Origin: Dyadobacter bucti
GTDB taxonomy: Bacteria; Bacteroidota; Bacteroidia; Cytophagales; Spirosomataceae
Reading direction: 5' to 3'
DNA: 64,000 nucleotides
NCBI RefSeq assembly: GCF_005869225.1
Contig: NZ_SWFP01000001.1
Location: 1-64,000 of the forward strand
Part shown: positions 52,232-61,235 of the stretch, piece by piece
Layout of the letters: each line of letters begins with the position of its first letter
How positions within the stretch are numbered: position 1 is the first letter of the stretch
The notes under the pieces: generated by a model
What the model was told of the DNA's origin: nothing
Databases searched by the model: none
Seen by the model: the letters and a program-made list of their open reading frames with translations, nothing else
Translations under genes and position numbers: made by a program

Positions 52232-53908
52232 ATGGAAAAACCCATCAAATTGGAAAAAGATATTGATCCGGCGATCAGGCCGCAGTTTCTACGCAATGCC
52301 GGCGAAGCGGGTACATTAATCTGGGAGTATAATTGGGCTGAAAATCCTGTAGGCCCGATCAGCCGGTGGCCGCACAGCCTGCGCACTACCCTCGGTATCA
52401 TGCTGCATTCAGCATTCCCTATGTTCCTGTTTTGGGGAAAACACCGTATCTGCTTCTACAATGACGCCTATCGGCCCAGTCTTGGTGTGAACGGCAAGCA
52501 CCCGGCTATCGGTAAAACCGCGAACGAAGTATGGCCCGAAATCTGGGAAATCACGGATTCGCTGATCAGCGAGGTATACAAAACCGGTAGGGCGCAGTGG
52601 TTTGAAGACCGAATGGTGCCGATCTTCAGAAATGGCCGGCTGGAAGATGTATACTGGACATTCAGCCACAGCCCTGTATACGGGGACGAGGATCAGATTG
52701 AAGGCGTGCTGGTGACTTGTGTGGAAACGACGTCAAAAGTGAATGCCCGCAAGGAAATCGAAGAAACAGTCGCCAGCAGGACAGAAGAACTGGAACAGGC
52801 CAATGCATCGATCAGAGAAGCCAATGCTTATCTTCAGGATATCATCAACTCTTTCAAACAGCCACTTCAGATACTGGAACCGGTCTTTGAGAATGGTGAG
52901 ATCATTGATTTCCGGTTTAAGCTGACAAACCAGGCATACGCATCTTACGCGAATACGATACCCGAAAAAATACAGTACAAACGAGTCAGCGAGATTTTTC
53001 CGGGATACCTGAACACAACCAGCTTCAGCAATGTTGCGAAGACTTATTTGTCTGGCATAACCGATACCTGGATGATCCACTACGATCAGGACGGCCTCGA
53101 TCTGTACAATGAAATGACGGCTATCAAGATGGGCGAGGCGGTGATCCTGCATTTTGCGGACTACACGAAACTGAAATACCTGGAATTTGAATTACTCAAA
53201 AAAATTGCGGAACTGGAGAGCTCCAATCAGAATCTTCAGGCATTCGCCCATGCCGCTTCCCACGATCTTAAGGAGCCGGTACGGAAGATTCAGATTTTCA
53301 CAGATCGCCTCAAAACCCAGCTGGTCAATCAGTTGACGGAAAATGATCTTGCGATGCTGAACAAGATAGCCAATGCTTCGAAGCGTATGGGGAATTTGAT
53401 AGATGACCTGCTGACCTACTCGCAATTCAGTAGGGTACCTCTTGAAAAAGAACTGGTTGACCTGAATGAAAACATACAACAGGTTATTGAAGACCTGGAA
53501 GTGAGCATCCAGGAAACAAACGCGTCCATTACCCTCGGCAAACTGCCGGTTGTGAGCGGCTATAAAAGACAGCTCAATCAGATGTTTCAGAATCTGATCG
53601 GCAATGCATTGAAATACCACAATCCGGAAGTGCCTTTGCATATCGACATTTCGTCTCAGCCCACCAGCGAGCACGGCAAGCAGTACCACCTCATCGAGGT
53701 CCGGGATAACGGAGTAGGCTTTGAACAGCAGTTTGCCGAACAAATATTCGAACTTTTCACCCGCCTTCATGCCGGGGGCATACAAGCCGGAAGTGGCGTT
53801 GGGCTGTCAACGGTAAAGAAAGTCGTTGATAATCATAAAGGATTTATAAAAGCCCAAAGCCAGCCGGGAAGCGGGGCCTCGTTCCGGGTGCATCTGCCTT
53901 TTGACTAG
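52232..53908 (+). CDS. Soluble PAS-domain sensor histidine kinase
   Basis: A 558-residue kinase with no signal or membrane helix, so it is cytoplasmic. Residues about 20-175 form a PAS-like domain (GPISRWPHSLRTTLGIMLHS, LFWGKHRICFYNDAY), a coiled coil follows (about 180-205), then a second PAS-like domain (about 205-315). The kinase core has phospho-acceptor H344 in AASHDLKEPV, NLIGNALKYH, DNGVGFE and GSGVGLSTV. The sensing signal and response partner are unknown. Divergent from the HTCS gene, convergent with the redox operon. Confidence 0.9.
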   Translation: MEKPIKLEKDIDPAIRPQFLRNAGEAGTLIWEYNWAENPVGPISRWPHSLRTTLGIMLHSAFPMFLFWGKHRICFYNDAYRPSLGVNGKHPAIGKTANEVWPEIWEITDSLISEVYKTGRAQWFEDRMVPIFRNGRLEDVYWTFSHSPVYGDEDQIEGVLVTCVETTSKVNARKEIEETVASRTEELEQANASIREANAYLQDIINSFKQPLQILEPVFENGEIIDFRFKLTNQAYASYANTIPEKIQYKRVSEIFPGYLNTTSFSNVAKTYLSGITDTWMIHYDQDGLDLYNEMTAIKMGEAVILHFADYTKLKYLEFELLKKIAELESSNQNLQAFAHAASHDLKEPVRKIQIFTDRLKTQLVNQLTENDLAMLNKIANASKRMGNLIDDLLTYSQFSRVPLEKELVDLNENIQQVIEDLEVSIQETNASITLGKLPVVSGYKRQLNQMFQNLIGNALKYHNPEVPLHIDISSQPTSEHGKQYHLIEVRDNGVGFEQQFAEQIFELFTRLHAGGIQAGSGVGLSTVKKVVDNHKGFIKAQSQPGSGASFRVHLPFD

Positions 53909-53939
53909 CATGACAGATCTCATCCCGAAGGCACAAATC

Positions 53940-54209
53940 TTACTCTACCGCATACTGCGTGACATCCTCCACACGGAATTTCACCAGCTCAACGATCTGC
54001 GCCTGGGGCCTCATCAGCGGGGGGATAGACCGGAGTACTTCGTCCTTGTTTTCAAAATCATAGATAAACCACATTTTGTGCACACCGTCCTTGCATCCCC
54101 AATGCGCTTTGGAAATAATATGAGAACCTGAGGTCAAAAAAACATTGATGACGTGCATACAGTCCGAAACCTTTTCGGAATGGGGTATTTCAACCAGATA
54201 AGTTGGCAT
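53940..54209 (-). CDS. Small conserved protein of the redox operon, unknown function
   Basis: An 89-residue protein from the ATG at 54209 (MPTYLVEIPHSEKVSDCMHV), chosen because the longer frame (start 54254) overlaps the upstream gene and adds low-quality sequence. It contains SKAHWGCKDGVHKMWFIYDF and a charged C-terminus. The fold looks like a small ferredoxin-like alpha/beta domain with two Cys and two His; the family is not recognised. It is last in an operon with an FAD oxidoreductase and a peroxiredoxin, so a redox or sulfur role is plausible. Confidence 0.7.
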   Translation of the reverse strand: MPTYLVEIPHSEKVSDCMHVINVFLTSGSHIISKAHWGCKDGVHKMWFIYDFENKDEVLRSIPPLMRPQAQIVELVKFRVEDVTQYAVE

Positions 54210-54243
54210 TTTTTCGAAGTTTAAGGTTTTAAAATTCACTTCA

Positions 54244-55386
54244 TTACAGGCCAAACCAGCGGCTTACGCGGCTTGACCCAAAATATTCCTTGTCCGCTAC
54301 GATCTCGCCGGAGGCTTTCGTATAAGTCCCGAAAGGTGACGGTCCTGAGAAAAAGTCGACACTGACCTGACCAACACGCCCATCGCCGAACTCTATATAA
54401 CAAATGCCGTTTCCCTTGTAAGGCGCCGGTTCTTCGCCACGCTCAAAATCCGCTACTATCGATTCCGCAGCTACTTTTGCCGCTCCTTCCGCAAATACGC
54501 CCGCCTTGGGCGTTCCCACGCTGTTGACATCCCCGATGGCATACACACCGGGATATTGTGTTTTCAGATTGACCTTCGAAACAGGAATCCAGCCATTTAC
54601 AGTCATACCGCTTTCCTCCACTACCCGCGGAACCCGATGCTTGGGAATGCCGAGAAACAGGTCGAAAGGCATCTCGGTCCCGTCATCGAGTATGGCGGCC
54701 TTGCGCGACGGATTAATGGTTTTCACGACATGCTTCGGAATAAAAGTGATGTCACGTTCCGCAAAAGCATCAAGCAGTGCCAGAGAAGTATCCGGCGACG
54801 GGGGAATGGGCAGTCCGAACGGCATCACGATGCTGATCGTACAATCTTTTCTGATACCGCGCTTAACCAGATAATCATGCATGAGCAAGGCGGCTTCGCT
54901 CGGCGCGGGCGGACATTTGAACGGGGCCGAACATACACCGACGATCACATTGCCTTTTGAAAACGTGGGGAGCAACTCCCGTAACATTTCTGCACCTGAA
55001 AAAGAATAGAACTCATTACCTGCTTCGGCCAGGCCGGGTGTCGCCGTCACATCATAATCGGCCCCCAGGGCAACTACCAGAATGTCCGCTTCATAAGTTG
55101 TCCCGCTGTGCGTGCTTACCTGCTTTGCAATCGGATCTATACGCGTGATGGTGTCGCGCACAAATTTCACGCCGGGTTTGACAATGTTTTTATAATAAAC
55201 CCTGACCTGTTCGGCGGTTTTATGACCGAACATGATATCAAATTTGGAGAACCCGAAAAAAAATGAGTCGCTTTGATCAATCAGGGTCAGATCGAGACGA
55301 TCCCCTATTTTTTCAGAAAGTATGGTCGTCAGTTCAAGGCCTCCGAACCCTGCACCCAGAACGACTACACGTAGTTTTGTGGCCAT
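54244..55386 (-). CDS. NAD(P)/FAD-dependent oxidoreductase, SQR-like
   Basis: A 380-residue flavoprotein. The N-terminal dinucleotide fold has VVLGAGFGGLELTTIL; a second has VIVGVCSAPFKCPPAPSEAA with two cysteines, as in sulfide:quinone oxidoreductase-like enzymes. The FAD-binding motif GVYAIGDVNSVGTPKAG is late. It probably transfers electrons from a sulfur compound or NAD(P)H to a quinone. The gene starts six bases after the peroxiredoxin stop, in the same operon. The exact substrate is not certain. Confidence 0.87.
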   Translation of the reverse strand: MATKLRVVVLGAGFGGLELTTILSEKIGDRLDLTLIDQSDSFFFGFSKFDIMFGHKTAEQVRVYYKNIVKPGVKFVRDTITRIDPIAKQVSTHSGTTYEADILVVALGADYDVTATPGLAEAGNEFYSFSGAEMLRELLPTFSKGNVIVGVCSAPFKCPPAPSEAALLMHDYLVKRGIRKDCTISIVMPFGLPIPPSPDTSLALLDAFAERDITFIPKHVVKTINPSRKAAILDDGTEMPFDLFLGIPKHRVPRVVEESGMTVNGWIPVSKVNLKTQYPGVYAIGDVNSVGTPKAGVFAEGAAKVAAESIVADFERGEEPAPYKGNGICYIEFGDGRVGQVSVDFFSGPSPFGTYTKASGEIVADKEYFGSSRVSRWFGL

Positions 55387-55392
55387 AAAAGA

Positions 55393-56058
55393 TCAGTTTT
55401 TTCCTGGTTGCGGGATAATCCGCAAATACGGTTTAAGGGTTTTCCAGCCGTCCGGATACTTTTCTTTCGCTTCGGCATCAGAAACGGCAGGCACAATGAT
55501 GACATCCTCCCCATTGGTCCAGTTTACCGGTGTGGCAACCCTGTGGCCGGCGGTAAGCTGCATGGAATCCAGGACACGGAGTATCTCATGGAAATTACGC
55601 CCGGTGGTCATCGGATAGGTAAGGTTAAGCTTAATCTTTTTATCAGGCCCTACTATGAAAACAGATCGGACAGTCTGATTGGTAGCGGCAGTACGGCCTT
55701 CCGAAGTGCCGGGTTCATCGGCAGGAAGCATGTCATACAGCTTGGCAATAGCCAGATCGGGATCTCCGATCATGGGATAGTTTACGGCATGGCCCTGCGT
55801 TTCCTCAATATCTTTTTCCCATTTCAAGTGGCTTTCGACAGGGTCAACGCTCAAACCGATCACTTTGCAATTCCTTTCCTGAAACTCCGGGGCCAGCTTG
55901 GCCATGTAACCCAGCTCAGTCGTGCATACAGGCGTAAAATCTTTGGGATGCGAGAAGAGGATAGCCCAGCTATCTCCCATCCATTCATGGAAATGGATAG
56001 GTCCCTGGGTGGTTTCCGCCTGAAAATCAGGCGCAACGTCATTTAATCTGAGGCTCAT
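55393..56058 (-). CDS. 1-Cys peroxiredoxin (Prx6 type)
   Basis: A 221-residue peroxidase. Peroxidatic Cys45 lies in FTPVCTTELG, with the catalytic Thr and an Arg (TNQTVRSVFIVGP) expected of the family. The long C-terminal extension after residue 165 (GEDVIIVPAVSDAEAKEKYP) is typical of the Prx6 subgroup, and no resolving Cys is evident. It reduces H2O2 and organic peroxides in the cytoplasm. It is in the middle of the redox operon, between the zinc-ribbon and FAD oxidoreductase genes. Confidence 0.93.
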   Translation of the reverse strand: MSLRLNDVAPDFQAETTQGPIHFHEWMGDSWAILFSHPKDFTPVCTTELGYMAKLAPEFQERNCKVIGLSVDPVESHLKWEKDIEETQGHAVNYPMIGDPDLAIAKLYDMLPADEPGTSEGRTAATNQTVRSVFIVGPDKKIKLNLTYPMTTGRNFHEILRVLDSMQLTAGHRVATPVNWTNGEDVIIVPAVSDAEAKEKYPDGWKTLKPYLRIIPQPGKN

Positions 56059-56109
56059 AAGTTTTAAATTAAAGGTTTGTGACTAGGGTAAAGATTTGCT
56101 TGTAGCCGG

Positions 56110-56307
56110 TTATATGAGCAGAAAACCCTTTTTACAGGTTTCGCACTCATAGCTCTCAGCCTTGATACTTCCGAGAGACGTGATCTTCACAAGCCGGGCA
56201 GCAAACGATCTTTTTTTTGAAACCACCAGGTTTCCGCCACATGCACTGCAGCGGATTCCGAGGATGGTTCGTTTAATGATGATTTTGTCCAGATCTAGAA
56301 GTCCCAT
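56110..56307 (-). CDS. Small zinc-ribbon protein
   Basis: A 65-residue protein from the ATG at 56307; the longer frame upstream (to 56421) is Ser/Arg-rich and unlikely. Two Cys pairs, CSACGG and CETCKKG, about 35 residues apart, form a zinc ribbon. The N-terminus is MGLLDLDKIIIKRTILGIR. It is probably the first gene of the redox operon (52 bases before the peroxiredoxin). Role unknown, perhaps a metal or redox switch. Confidence 0.65.
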   Translation of the reverse strand: MGLLDLDKIIIKRTILGIRCSACGGNLVVSKKRSFAARLVKITSLGSIKAESYECETCKKGFLLI

Positions 56308-56478
56308 AACGCCACCAAAAGTGGCGCTATCCGGTTTCAGATTCAAAAAAGAGGGACGAACGTGCCTGCTCCGGGACGAACCGCATGAACTTTGGGACTT
56401 GTGTGGCGGCATTAGTTTCAAAATTCATTTGGATAGCCCGGCAAATAATAGGAGATTGCGCCCCCAATTTTCCAAACG

Positions 56479-57738
56479 ATGATAAATTCTGTTTTTTGCG
56501 GTATTGATTTCGGCACTTCCAATTCAAGTCTGGCAGTGGCAAATCAGGACGAAGTTTTCCTGGTTCCGGTTGAAAAAAACCACCATACTATTCCCAGTGC
56601 CATGTTTTTTGCCAGAAAAGACAATCAGGCATTTTTCGGCCGCGAGGCAACCGAACGCTTTCTGAGCCGGCAGCCAGGCAGGCTGATGCGAAGCCTGAAA
56701 CGTGTTTTGGGCTCTCCTGCCATGCGCCAGGGAACCATGGTCAACGGCGAGCTGATGAAATTTGATCAGATCATTGCGGCCTTTCTGGATCAGATGAAAC
56801 GCAAGGCGGAATCCGATTGCAATACAGAACTCAAGCATGTAGTAATGGGACGGCCCGTACACTTTACGGACAATGACGCGGCGGCTGACCAACGGGCAGA
56901 AAACGAACTGAAGGCCATAGCGAAGAGCCTGGGTTTCGAGCATGTCGGGTTTCAGTTTGAACCCATAGCAGCTGCATTTGCCCATGAAGCAAGGGTTACC
57001 GGAGAGAAACTGGCGTTGGTCGTAGACCTGGGCGGCGGAACATCCGACTTTACGGTTATCCGGCTGTCCGGTAAAAATGCCCGCAAGCCCGACAGAAGCA
57101 GTGACATACTGGCCAACACCGGCGTACGGCTCGGCGGAAACGATTTTGATAAGGATCTGAGCCTTGCCGAAATGATGCCGGAGCTGGGCTTTCGGTCCCG
57201 GTACGGTTCTAAAAATCTGGAAGTACCCTCCTACCACTACTTTGATCTTTCCGAATGGAGCAAGGTTAACTTTCTGTATACCAACAAGATCATATTTCAA
57301 GCCAAGCAATTACTCCGCGAAACCCATGATCCGGTACGCTACGGCAGGCTGGTGAGTATTCTTGAACAAGAAACAGGGCATGCGGTACTGGCAGAAACAG
57401 AGAAGATCAAGATCGGTCTGGCGAGCAATGATAGCTATGCGGCTGCGCTTGATTTCATTGACCAGAACCTGCGGATTGATGTGGAGCGGGAGAATTTTAA
57501 CCTGGCAATTGCCACAAAAACGGAACGTATCGTCCAGGCAGCCACAGAATGTCTGCGCGCGGCCGGGATCGGACCGGAAGCGATCGGCCTGGTGATCATG
57601 ACCGGCGGGTCAACGGAAATCCCGCTTATCCAGGATCAGTTCCGGCGGCTTTTCCCTGCGGCGGAATGGTCGGAAGAAAACAAACTTTCCAGTGTAGGGC
57701 TGGGCCTGGCCTACGATGCCCGCAACCGTTTTTCCTGA
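56479..57738 (+). CDS. YegD-like Hsp70 family protein
   Basis: A 419-residue protein made only of the actin-like ATPase half of Hsp70. Motifs: GIDFGTSNSSLAVAN (phosphate 1), VVDLGGGTSDFTVIRL (phosphate 2) and IMTGGSTEIPLIQ (adenosine). There is no substrate-binding domain, as in Escherichia coli YegD. It may be a specialised chaperone or a regulatory ATPase; the partner is unknown. It is divergent from the zinc-ribbon gene. Confidence 0.9.
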   Translation: MINSVFCGIDFGTSNSSLAVANQDEVFLVPVEKNHHTIPSAMFFARKDNQAFFGREATERFLSRQPGRLMRSLKRVLGSPAMRQGTMVNGELMKFDQIIAAFLDQMKRKAESDCNTELKHVVMGRPVHFTDNDAAADQRAENELKAIAKSLGFEHVGFQFEPIAAAFAHEARVTGEKLALVVDLGGGTSDFTVIRLSGKNARKPDRSSDILANTGVRLGGNDFDKDLSLAEMMPELGFRSRYGSKNLEVPSYHYFDLSEWSKVNFLYTNKIIFQAKQLLRETHDPVRYGRLVSILEQETGHAVLAETEKIKIGLASNDSYAAALDFIDQNLRIDVERENFNLAIATKTERIVQAATECLRAAGIGPEAIGLVIMTGGSTEIPLIQDQFRRLFPAAEWSEENKLSSVGLGLAYDARNRFS

Positions 57739-57797
57739 AAAATATACCACAATTCATCAAAAAACGGATAAAAAAATTTATTTAGACTCGTTCTCGT

Positions 57798-57805
57798 TAA
57801 CTTTG
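57798..57805 (+). promoter_or_regulatory. -7 box of the ankyrin/DUF2271 operon
   Basis: TAACTTTG matches TAnnTTTG exactly and lies 64 bases before the ankyrin start. A weak TTTA lies near the -33 position. The predicted transcription start is about 57812, leaving a leader of about 57 bases. Confidence 0.45.
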
Positions 57806-57868
57806 TGCACTTCCAAACAGTGCCACATCGATGCCGAAGGTTAACAGCATCTCAATAACATGTTTTTT

Positions 57869-59341
57869 ATGAAAAAACTAGTAATCGTTGCAGCAGCATT
57901 ATTGTCCTTTGCTGCACATGCCCAGCAAAATACGCTTCTGGAGCAATCCTTCTGGAAAAACGCACCGGACGTGAATGCAGTAAAGGCGGAAATCGAGAAA
58001 GGAAGCAGCCCTTCCCAGTTCAACGGCGCTACATTTGATCCTGTGGTTCTGGCGATAAACGCCGGGGCTCCGAATGCAACTGTCGAATACCTGCTCAGCC
58101 AGCCAGGAAATCCTGTGGACAAGCTGACGCACGACAGCCGCATTTATCTGCACTGGGCAGCGAGCAAAGGCAATACCGAGCTCATGGAATATCTGATTGC
58201 AAAAGGCTCGAAAGCTGACGTGATCGATAGCCACGGGTCAACGCCCCTCAACTTTGCAGCCGGAGCCGGCCAGCAGAATACAAAGGTATATGACCTCTGC
58301 CTGGCCAATGGTGCCAATCTCAAAAAAGACCTCAACCATGAGGGTGCCAATGCGCTGCTGATCGCAGTCGCCAACGATAAGGATTTCACAATCACCAATT
58401 ATTTTACATCCAAAGGCCTGGACCTGAAAAGCACTGACGCTGCCGGGAATAACGCATTCAGTTATGCGGCACGGGGCGGCAATATCGAGATATTGAAAAC
58501 ACTTTTGCAAAAAGGCGTTCCTGCCAACCCTACGGCCATGCTGATGGCTGCTCAGGGATCACGCCGCGGCGCCAATTCCATTGAAGTATACCAATATCTG
58601 GAAAGCCTGAAACTTCAACCGAACATTGTCGGTAAAAACGGCGAAACTGCATTGCATTCGGTGGTACGCAGGCCTAAGCAGGACGATATCATCCGTTATT
58701 TTCTGTCGAAAGGTGTGGATGTGAACAAGGCAGACGAAGACGGAAACACGGCATTCATGAACGCCGCCGCGTCCAATCCCGACACAGCAGTACTTGCATT
58801 ACTCGCACCGGCCCTTAAAAACATCAATCAGGGCAACCAGAAAGGGCTTACTGCGTTGGCTATGGCCGTTCGCAGCAATTCTCCCGCGGTGGTCAGTTAC
58901 CTGATCGGAAAAGGGGCGTCTGTGCGTGTAGCTGATGCCAATGGTGACAACCTGGCTTACTATCTGATCCAATCGTACGCGCCCCGGAATGCAGCGGATT
59001 TTGATGTTAAAATGAAGCTTCTTCAGGACAAAGGTTTAAACATCACCGAAAGTCAGAAGAACGGCAATACCCTGTACCATCTGGCTGTGGCGAAAAATGA
59101 TCTGGCGCTGATCAAAAAACTGGAAGCATACCAGGTCGATGTGAACGCCAAAAATAAGGAAGGGATTACCGCCCTGCACAAAGCAGCCATGATTGCCAAA
59201 GACGACGCCGTGCTGAAATACCTGATCTCGATCGGTGCTAAAAAGGACATCGTAACCGGCTTCGACGAGACTGCTTTTGACCTGGCAGGTGAAAATGAGT
59301 CGCTTTCTAAAAACAATGTAACTGTTAATTTCCTGAAATAA
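57869..59341 (+). CDS. Exported ankyrin-repeat protein
   Basis: A 490-residue protein from the ATG at 57869 (signal LVIVAAALLSFAAHAQ); an ATG nine bases upstream is also in frame. It consists almost entirely of ankyrin repeats of about 33 residues (GNTELMEYLIAKGSKADVID, NGETALHSVVRRP, EGITALHKAAMIAKDDAVLK). Ankyrin arrays bind other proteins; here it is periplasmic. It lies five bases before the DUF2271 gene, so they are co-transcribed, and near a convergent ApbE gene, suggesting a scaffold for a flavoprotein system. Confidence 0.9.
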   Translation: MKKLVIVAAALLSFAAHAQQNTLLEQSFWKNAPDVNAVKAEIEKGSSPSQFNGATFDPVVLAINAGAPNATVEYLLSQPGNPVDKLTHDSRIYLHWAASKGNTELMEYLIAKGSKADVIDSHGSTPLNFAAGAGQQNTKVYDLCLANGANLKKDLNHEGANALLIAVANDKDFTITNYFTSKGLDLKSTDAAGNNAFSYAARGGNIEILKTLLQKGVPANPTAMLMAAQGSRRGANSIEVYQYLESLKLQPNIVGKNGETALHSVVRRPKQDDIIRYFLSKGVDVNKADEDGNTAFMNAAASNPDTAVLALLAPALKNINQGNQKGLTALAMAVRSNSPAVVSYLIGKGASVRVADANGDNLAYYLIQSYAPRNAADFDVKMKLLQDKGLNITESQKNGNTLYHLAVAKNDLALIKKLEAYQVDVNAKNKEGITALHKAAMIAKDDAVLKYLISIGAKKDIVTGFDETAFDLAGENESLSKNNVTVNFLK

Positions 59342-59346
59342 TTTTC

Positions 59347-59841
59347 ATGTCTGATTTTATAAAAACAGCAGTTGTATCTGTAGTGCTAACCCTTGCCGCG
59401 CATTCGGGAACTTTTGCACAGAGTACCGGTACAAGCAAATACAAATGCATGGTACAGATGACCAATTACGCTGGCGAAGGTGCTTATATCGTAGTTTCTC
59501 TGATCAATAGCAAAAATGGATATGACAAAACACTGTATGTCATGGGTCCCGATAAAAAATGGTACAACAGCCTGAAAGAGTGGTACAAGTTCCAATCCAA
59601 AAAACCGGCCAATATCAGCGCTGTCACCGGAGCGTCGGTGACCGGCGGCGACCGCAGTGTAAATGTGTTTGAAATCGAAACTGCGAAAATCAATGCAGGT
59701 TATAAGCTCAGGTTTGAAAGTGCGGTGGAAGATCAGAAATACCACGTGAAAGATGTGGAAATACCGCTGACAACAGAAGCACTTTCCGCTAAAACCGATG
59801 GTACCGGCTTCATCCGGTATGTGAGGTTCAGCCCTAATTAA
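59347..59841 (+). CDS. DUF2271 domain protein with flavinylation-like motif
   Basis: A 164-residue exported protein (signal to about residue 25, ending GTFAQ). The body matches DUF2271 proteins. Residues T94-G-A-S97 in SAVTGASVTGG resemble the [ST]GA[ST] motif that ApbE enzymes modify with FMN. DUF2271 proteins are known to occur in ApbE-linked gene clusters. Together with the facing ApbE gene, it is a candidate periplasmic FMN carrier. That it is flavinylated is inference. Confidence 0.8.
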   Translation: MSDFIKTAVVSVVLTLAAHSGTFAQSTGTSKYKCMVQMTNYAGEGAYIVVSLINSKNGYDKTLYVMGPDKKWYNSLKEWYKFQSKKPANISAVTGASVTGGDRSVNVFEIETAKINAGYKLRFESAVEDQKYHVKDVEIPLTTEALSAKTDGTGFIRYVRFSPN

Positions 59842-59886
59842 CAGGCAGCGCTTTTCATGACCACCCGCCTCGAAGCTCGAATTTAC

Positions 59887-59991
59887 CTACCGGCGAACTG
59901 CTAGCGATTTATCCTGCCGGCGACCCAGCGAGAACGGCTGTATTCCGTCGGTAAAATAGCGAACGATGTTCAGCTTAGTGTTCAAATCCAT
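59887..59991 (-). CDS. Possible 34-residue small ORF
   Basis: An ATG-started minus-strand frame reads MDLNTKLNIVRYFTDGIQPF and ends in a basic tail (RRQDKSLAVRR). It lies in the 236-base gap between the convergent DUF2271 and ApbE genes. The residue mix looks natural, but no promoter, ribosome site or known family supports it. It could be a chance frame. The rest of the gap holds nothing recognisable. Confidence 0.25.
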   Translation of the reverse strand: MDLNTKLNIVRYFTDGIQPFSLGRRQDKSLAVRR

Positions 59992-60077
59992 TAAAAAGGC
60001 CGCGGCTCGGCATTTTATACAACCTGAGACCGGGCGGTTCGATCATACCAGTAGAACGGCCAGGTTCTGATGGATTG

Positions 60078-61061
60078 TTACTGACGCCCTGGAATATCCA
60101 GATTGGAAGAAGAAAAAACTTTTCCGTCATCCGTGATCATCAGGCAGCTGAACTCGGGAAAGCGGCTTATAAAACGCAGACCGGCTTCTTTTCCCATCAC
60201 CATCAGCGAAGTACTGAAACCGTTGGCCCGTTCCGCGCTGGGACCAAAAACTGTTACGCTGGTCAGTCCGGTTGCAGGATAACCGGTAGCAGGGTTAATA
60301 ATATGTGAATAACGTTTGCCATTGAGCGTCACAAATTTCTCATAGTCCCCGGAGGTAACCACCGCTCCGTCGCGAACCGGCAATACCGCGAAAAGATCGC
60401 CCGGATCCATAGGGTCGTTGATACCGATGATCCAGTCGCTTCCATCGGGTTGTTTCCCCCATACACTCATGTCGCCGGAACCATTGACAATACCTGCTTT
60501 AATACCTCTTTCCAGCATCATATCCCGGCATTTATCCGCTGCGTACCCTTCACCCAAAGCTCCGAAGCCGATTTTCATTCCTTTCATTCGGAGGAAAACC
60601 GTTGAGTTTTTTTTATTGAGGACAATGTTCTTATAGCCCACTTTTTCAACAGACCTCTTAACCGACTCCGGCGAAGGCATCGTGGTCATGGAACCATCGA
60701 ATTTCCAGATCCGCTCCATAGCCGCGAAACTGATATCGAAAGCTCCGCCGGTGAGGCGCGAAAGTTCCAGAGCCCTTTCTGTCAGCTCAAAAACCTCCCT
60801 GTCCACCCGTACGGGCCGGATCCCTGCATTTGCATTCACCTGTGAAATCTGGGTAGCCGGTATCCAGTCAGAGATCAGGTTTTCGATCCTGGTGATCTCG
60901 CGGATCACTATATCAATATGCATTTCCGCCGCCGCAGAGTCCGCCGCCACGATCGTGATATCAAACCGACCGCCCATGAGCATGGTGGTGCGCTTTCGCA
61001 AAACCTGCGAACGTGCGCTCAATGCTATGAAAACAAAAAACAGCGTCAGAATTTTTTTCAT
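60078..61061 (-). CDS. apbE: ApbE family FAD:protein FMN transferase
   Basis: A protein of about 327 residues from the ATG at 61061, where a signal peptide begins (ILTLFFVFIALSARSQ). Motifs: MGGRFDITIVA, FDISFAAMERIWKF, GFGALGEGYAADK, VNGSGDMSVWG and the metal/His motif YSHIINPATGYPA. It uses FAD to attach FMN to Ser/Thr of exported proteins. It is convergent with the DUF2271 gene, its most likely local target. The GALGEGYA variant of the usual GxxKGYA loop is a departure from the family pattern. Confidence 0.92.
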   Translation of the reverse strand: MKKILTLFFVFIALSARSQVLRKRTTMLMGGRFDITIVAADSAAAEMHIDIVIREITRIENLISDWIPATQISQVNANAGIRPVRVDREVFELTERALELSRLTGGAFDISFAAMERIWKFDGSMTTMPSPESVKRSVEKVGYKNIVLNKKNSTVFLRMKGMKIGFGALGEGYAADKCRDMMLERGIKAGIVNGSGDMSVWGKQPDGSDWIIGINDPMDPGDLFAVLPVRDGAVVTSGDYEKFVTLNGKRYSHIINPATGYPATGLTSVTVFGPSAERANGFSTSLMVMGKEAGLRFISRFPEFSCLMITDDGKVFSSSNLDIPGRQ

Positions 61062-61223
61062 ATAAATTGTAACCGGTACCGGACGCAAAAAGTCTCCGCA
61101 GCTTCAAAAGTAATTGTTTGAACCAACCGGAAAAAGTGTATCGCACTTTCAGCAAACCTTAACGGATACCAGCGTGTTCAAAAAAGTACTAACTTTATAT
61201 TCTGTTTATGTTATTTAATATTT

Positions 61224-61233
61224 TCTGTATACA
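61224..61233 (+). promoter_or_regulatory. Candidate GntR operator at its own start codon
   Basis: TCTGTATACA, with core TGTATAC, ends two bases before the gntR start codon (61236). The same ten bases occur in reverse complement upstream of the SusC gene. TNGTATACNA-type palindromes are common operators of FCD-type GntR proteins. Binding here would block its own translation or transcription start. Confidence 0.5.
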
Positions 61234-61235
61234 TA

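Noticed and set aside
56524..57309. 261-codon minus-strand frame opposite the YegD-like gene
   Set aside because: The plus strand encodes clear Hsp70 ATPase motifs; the antisense frame has no family features.
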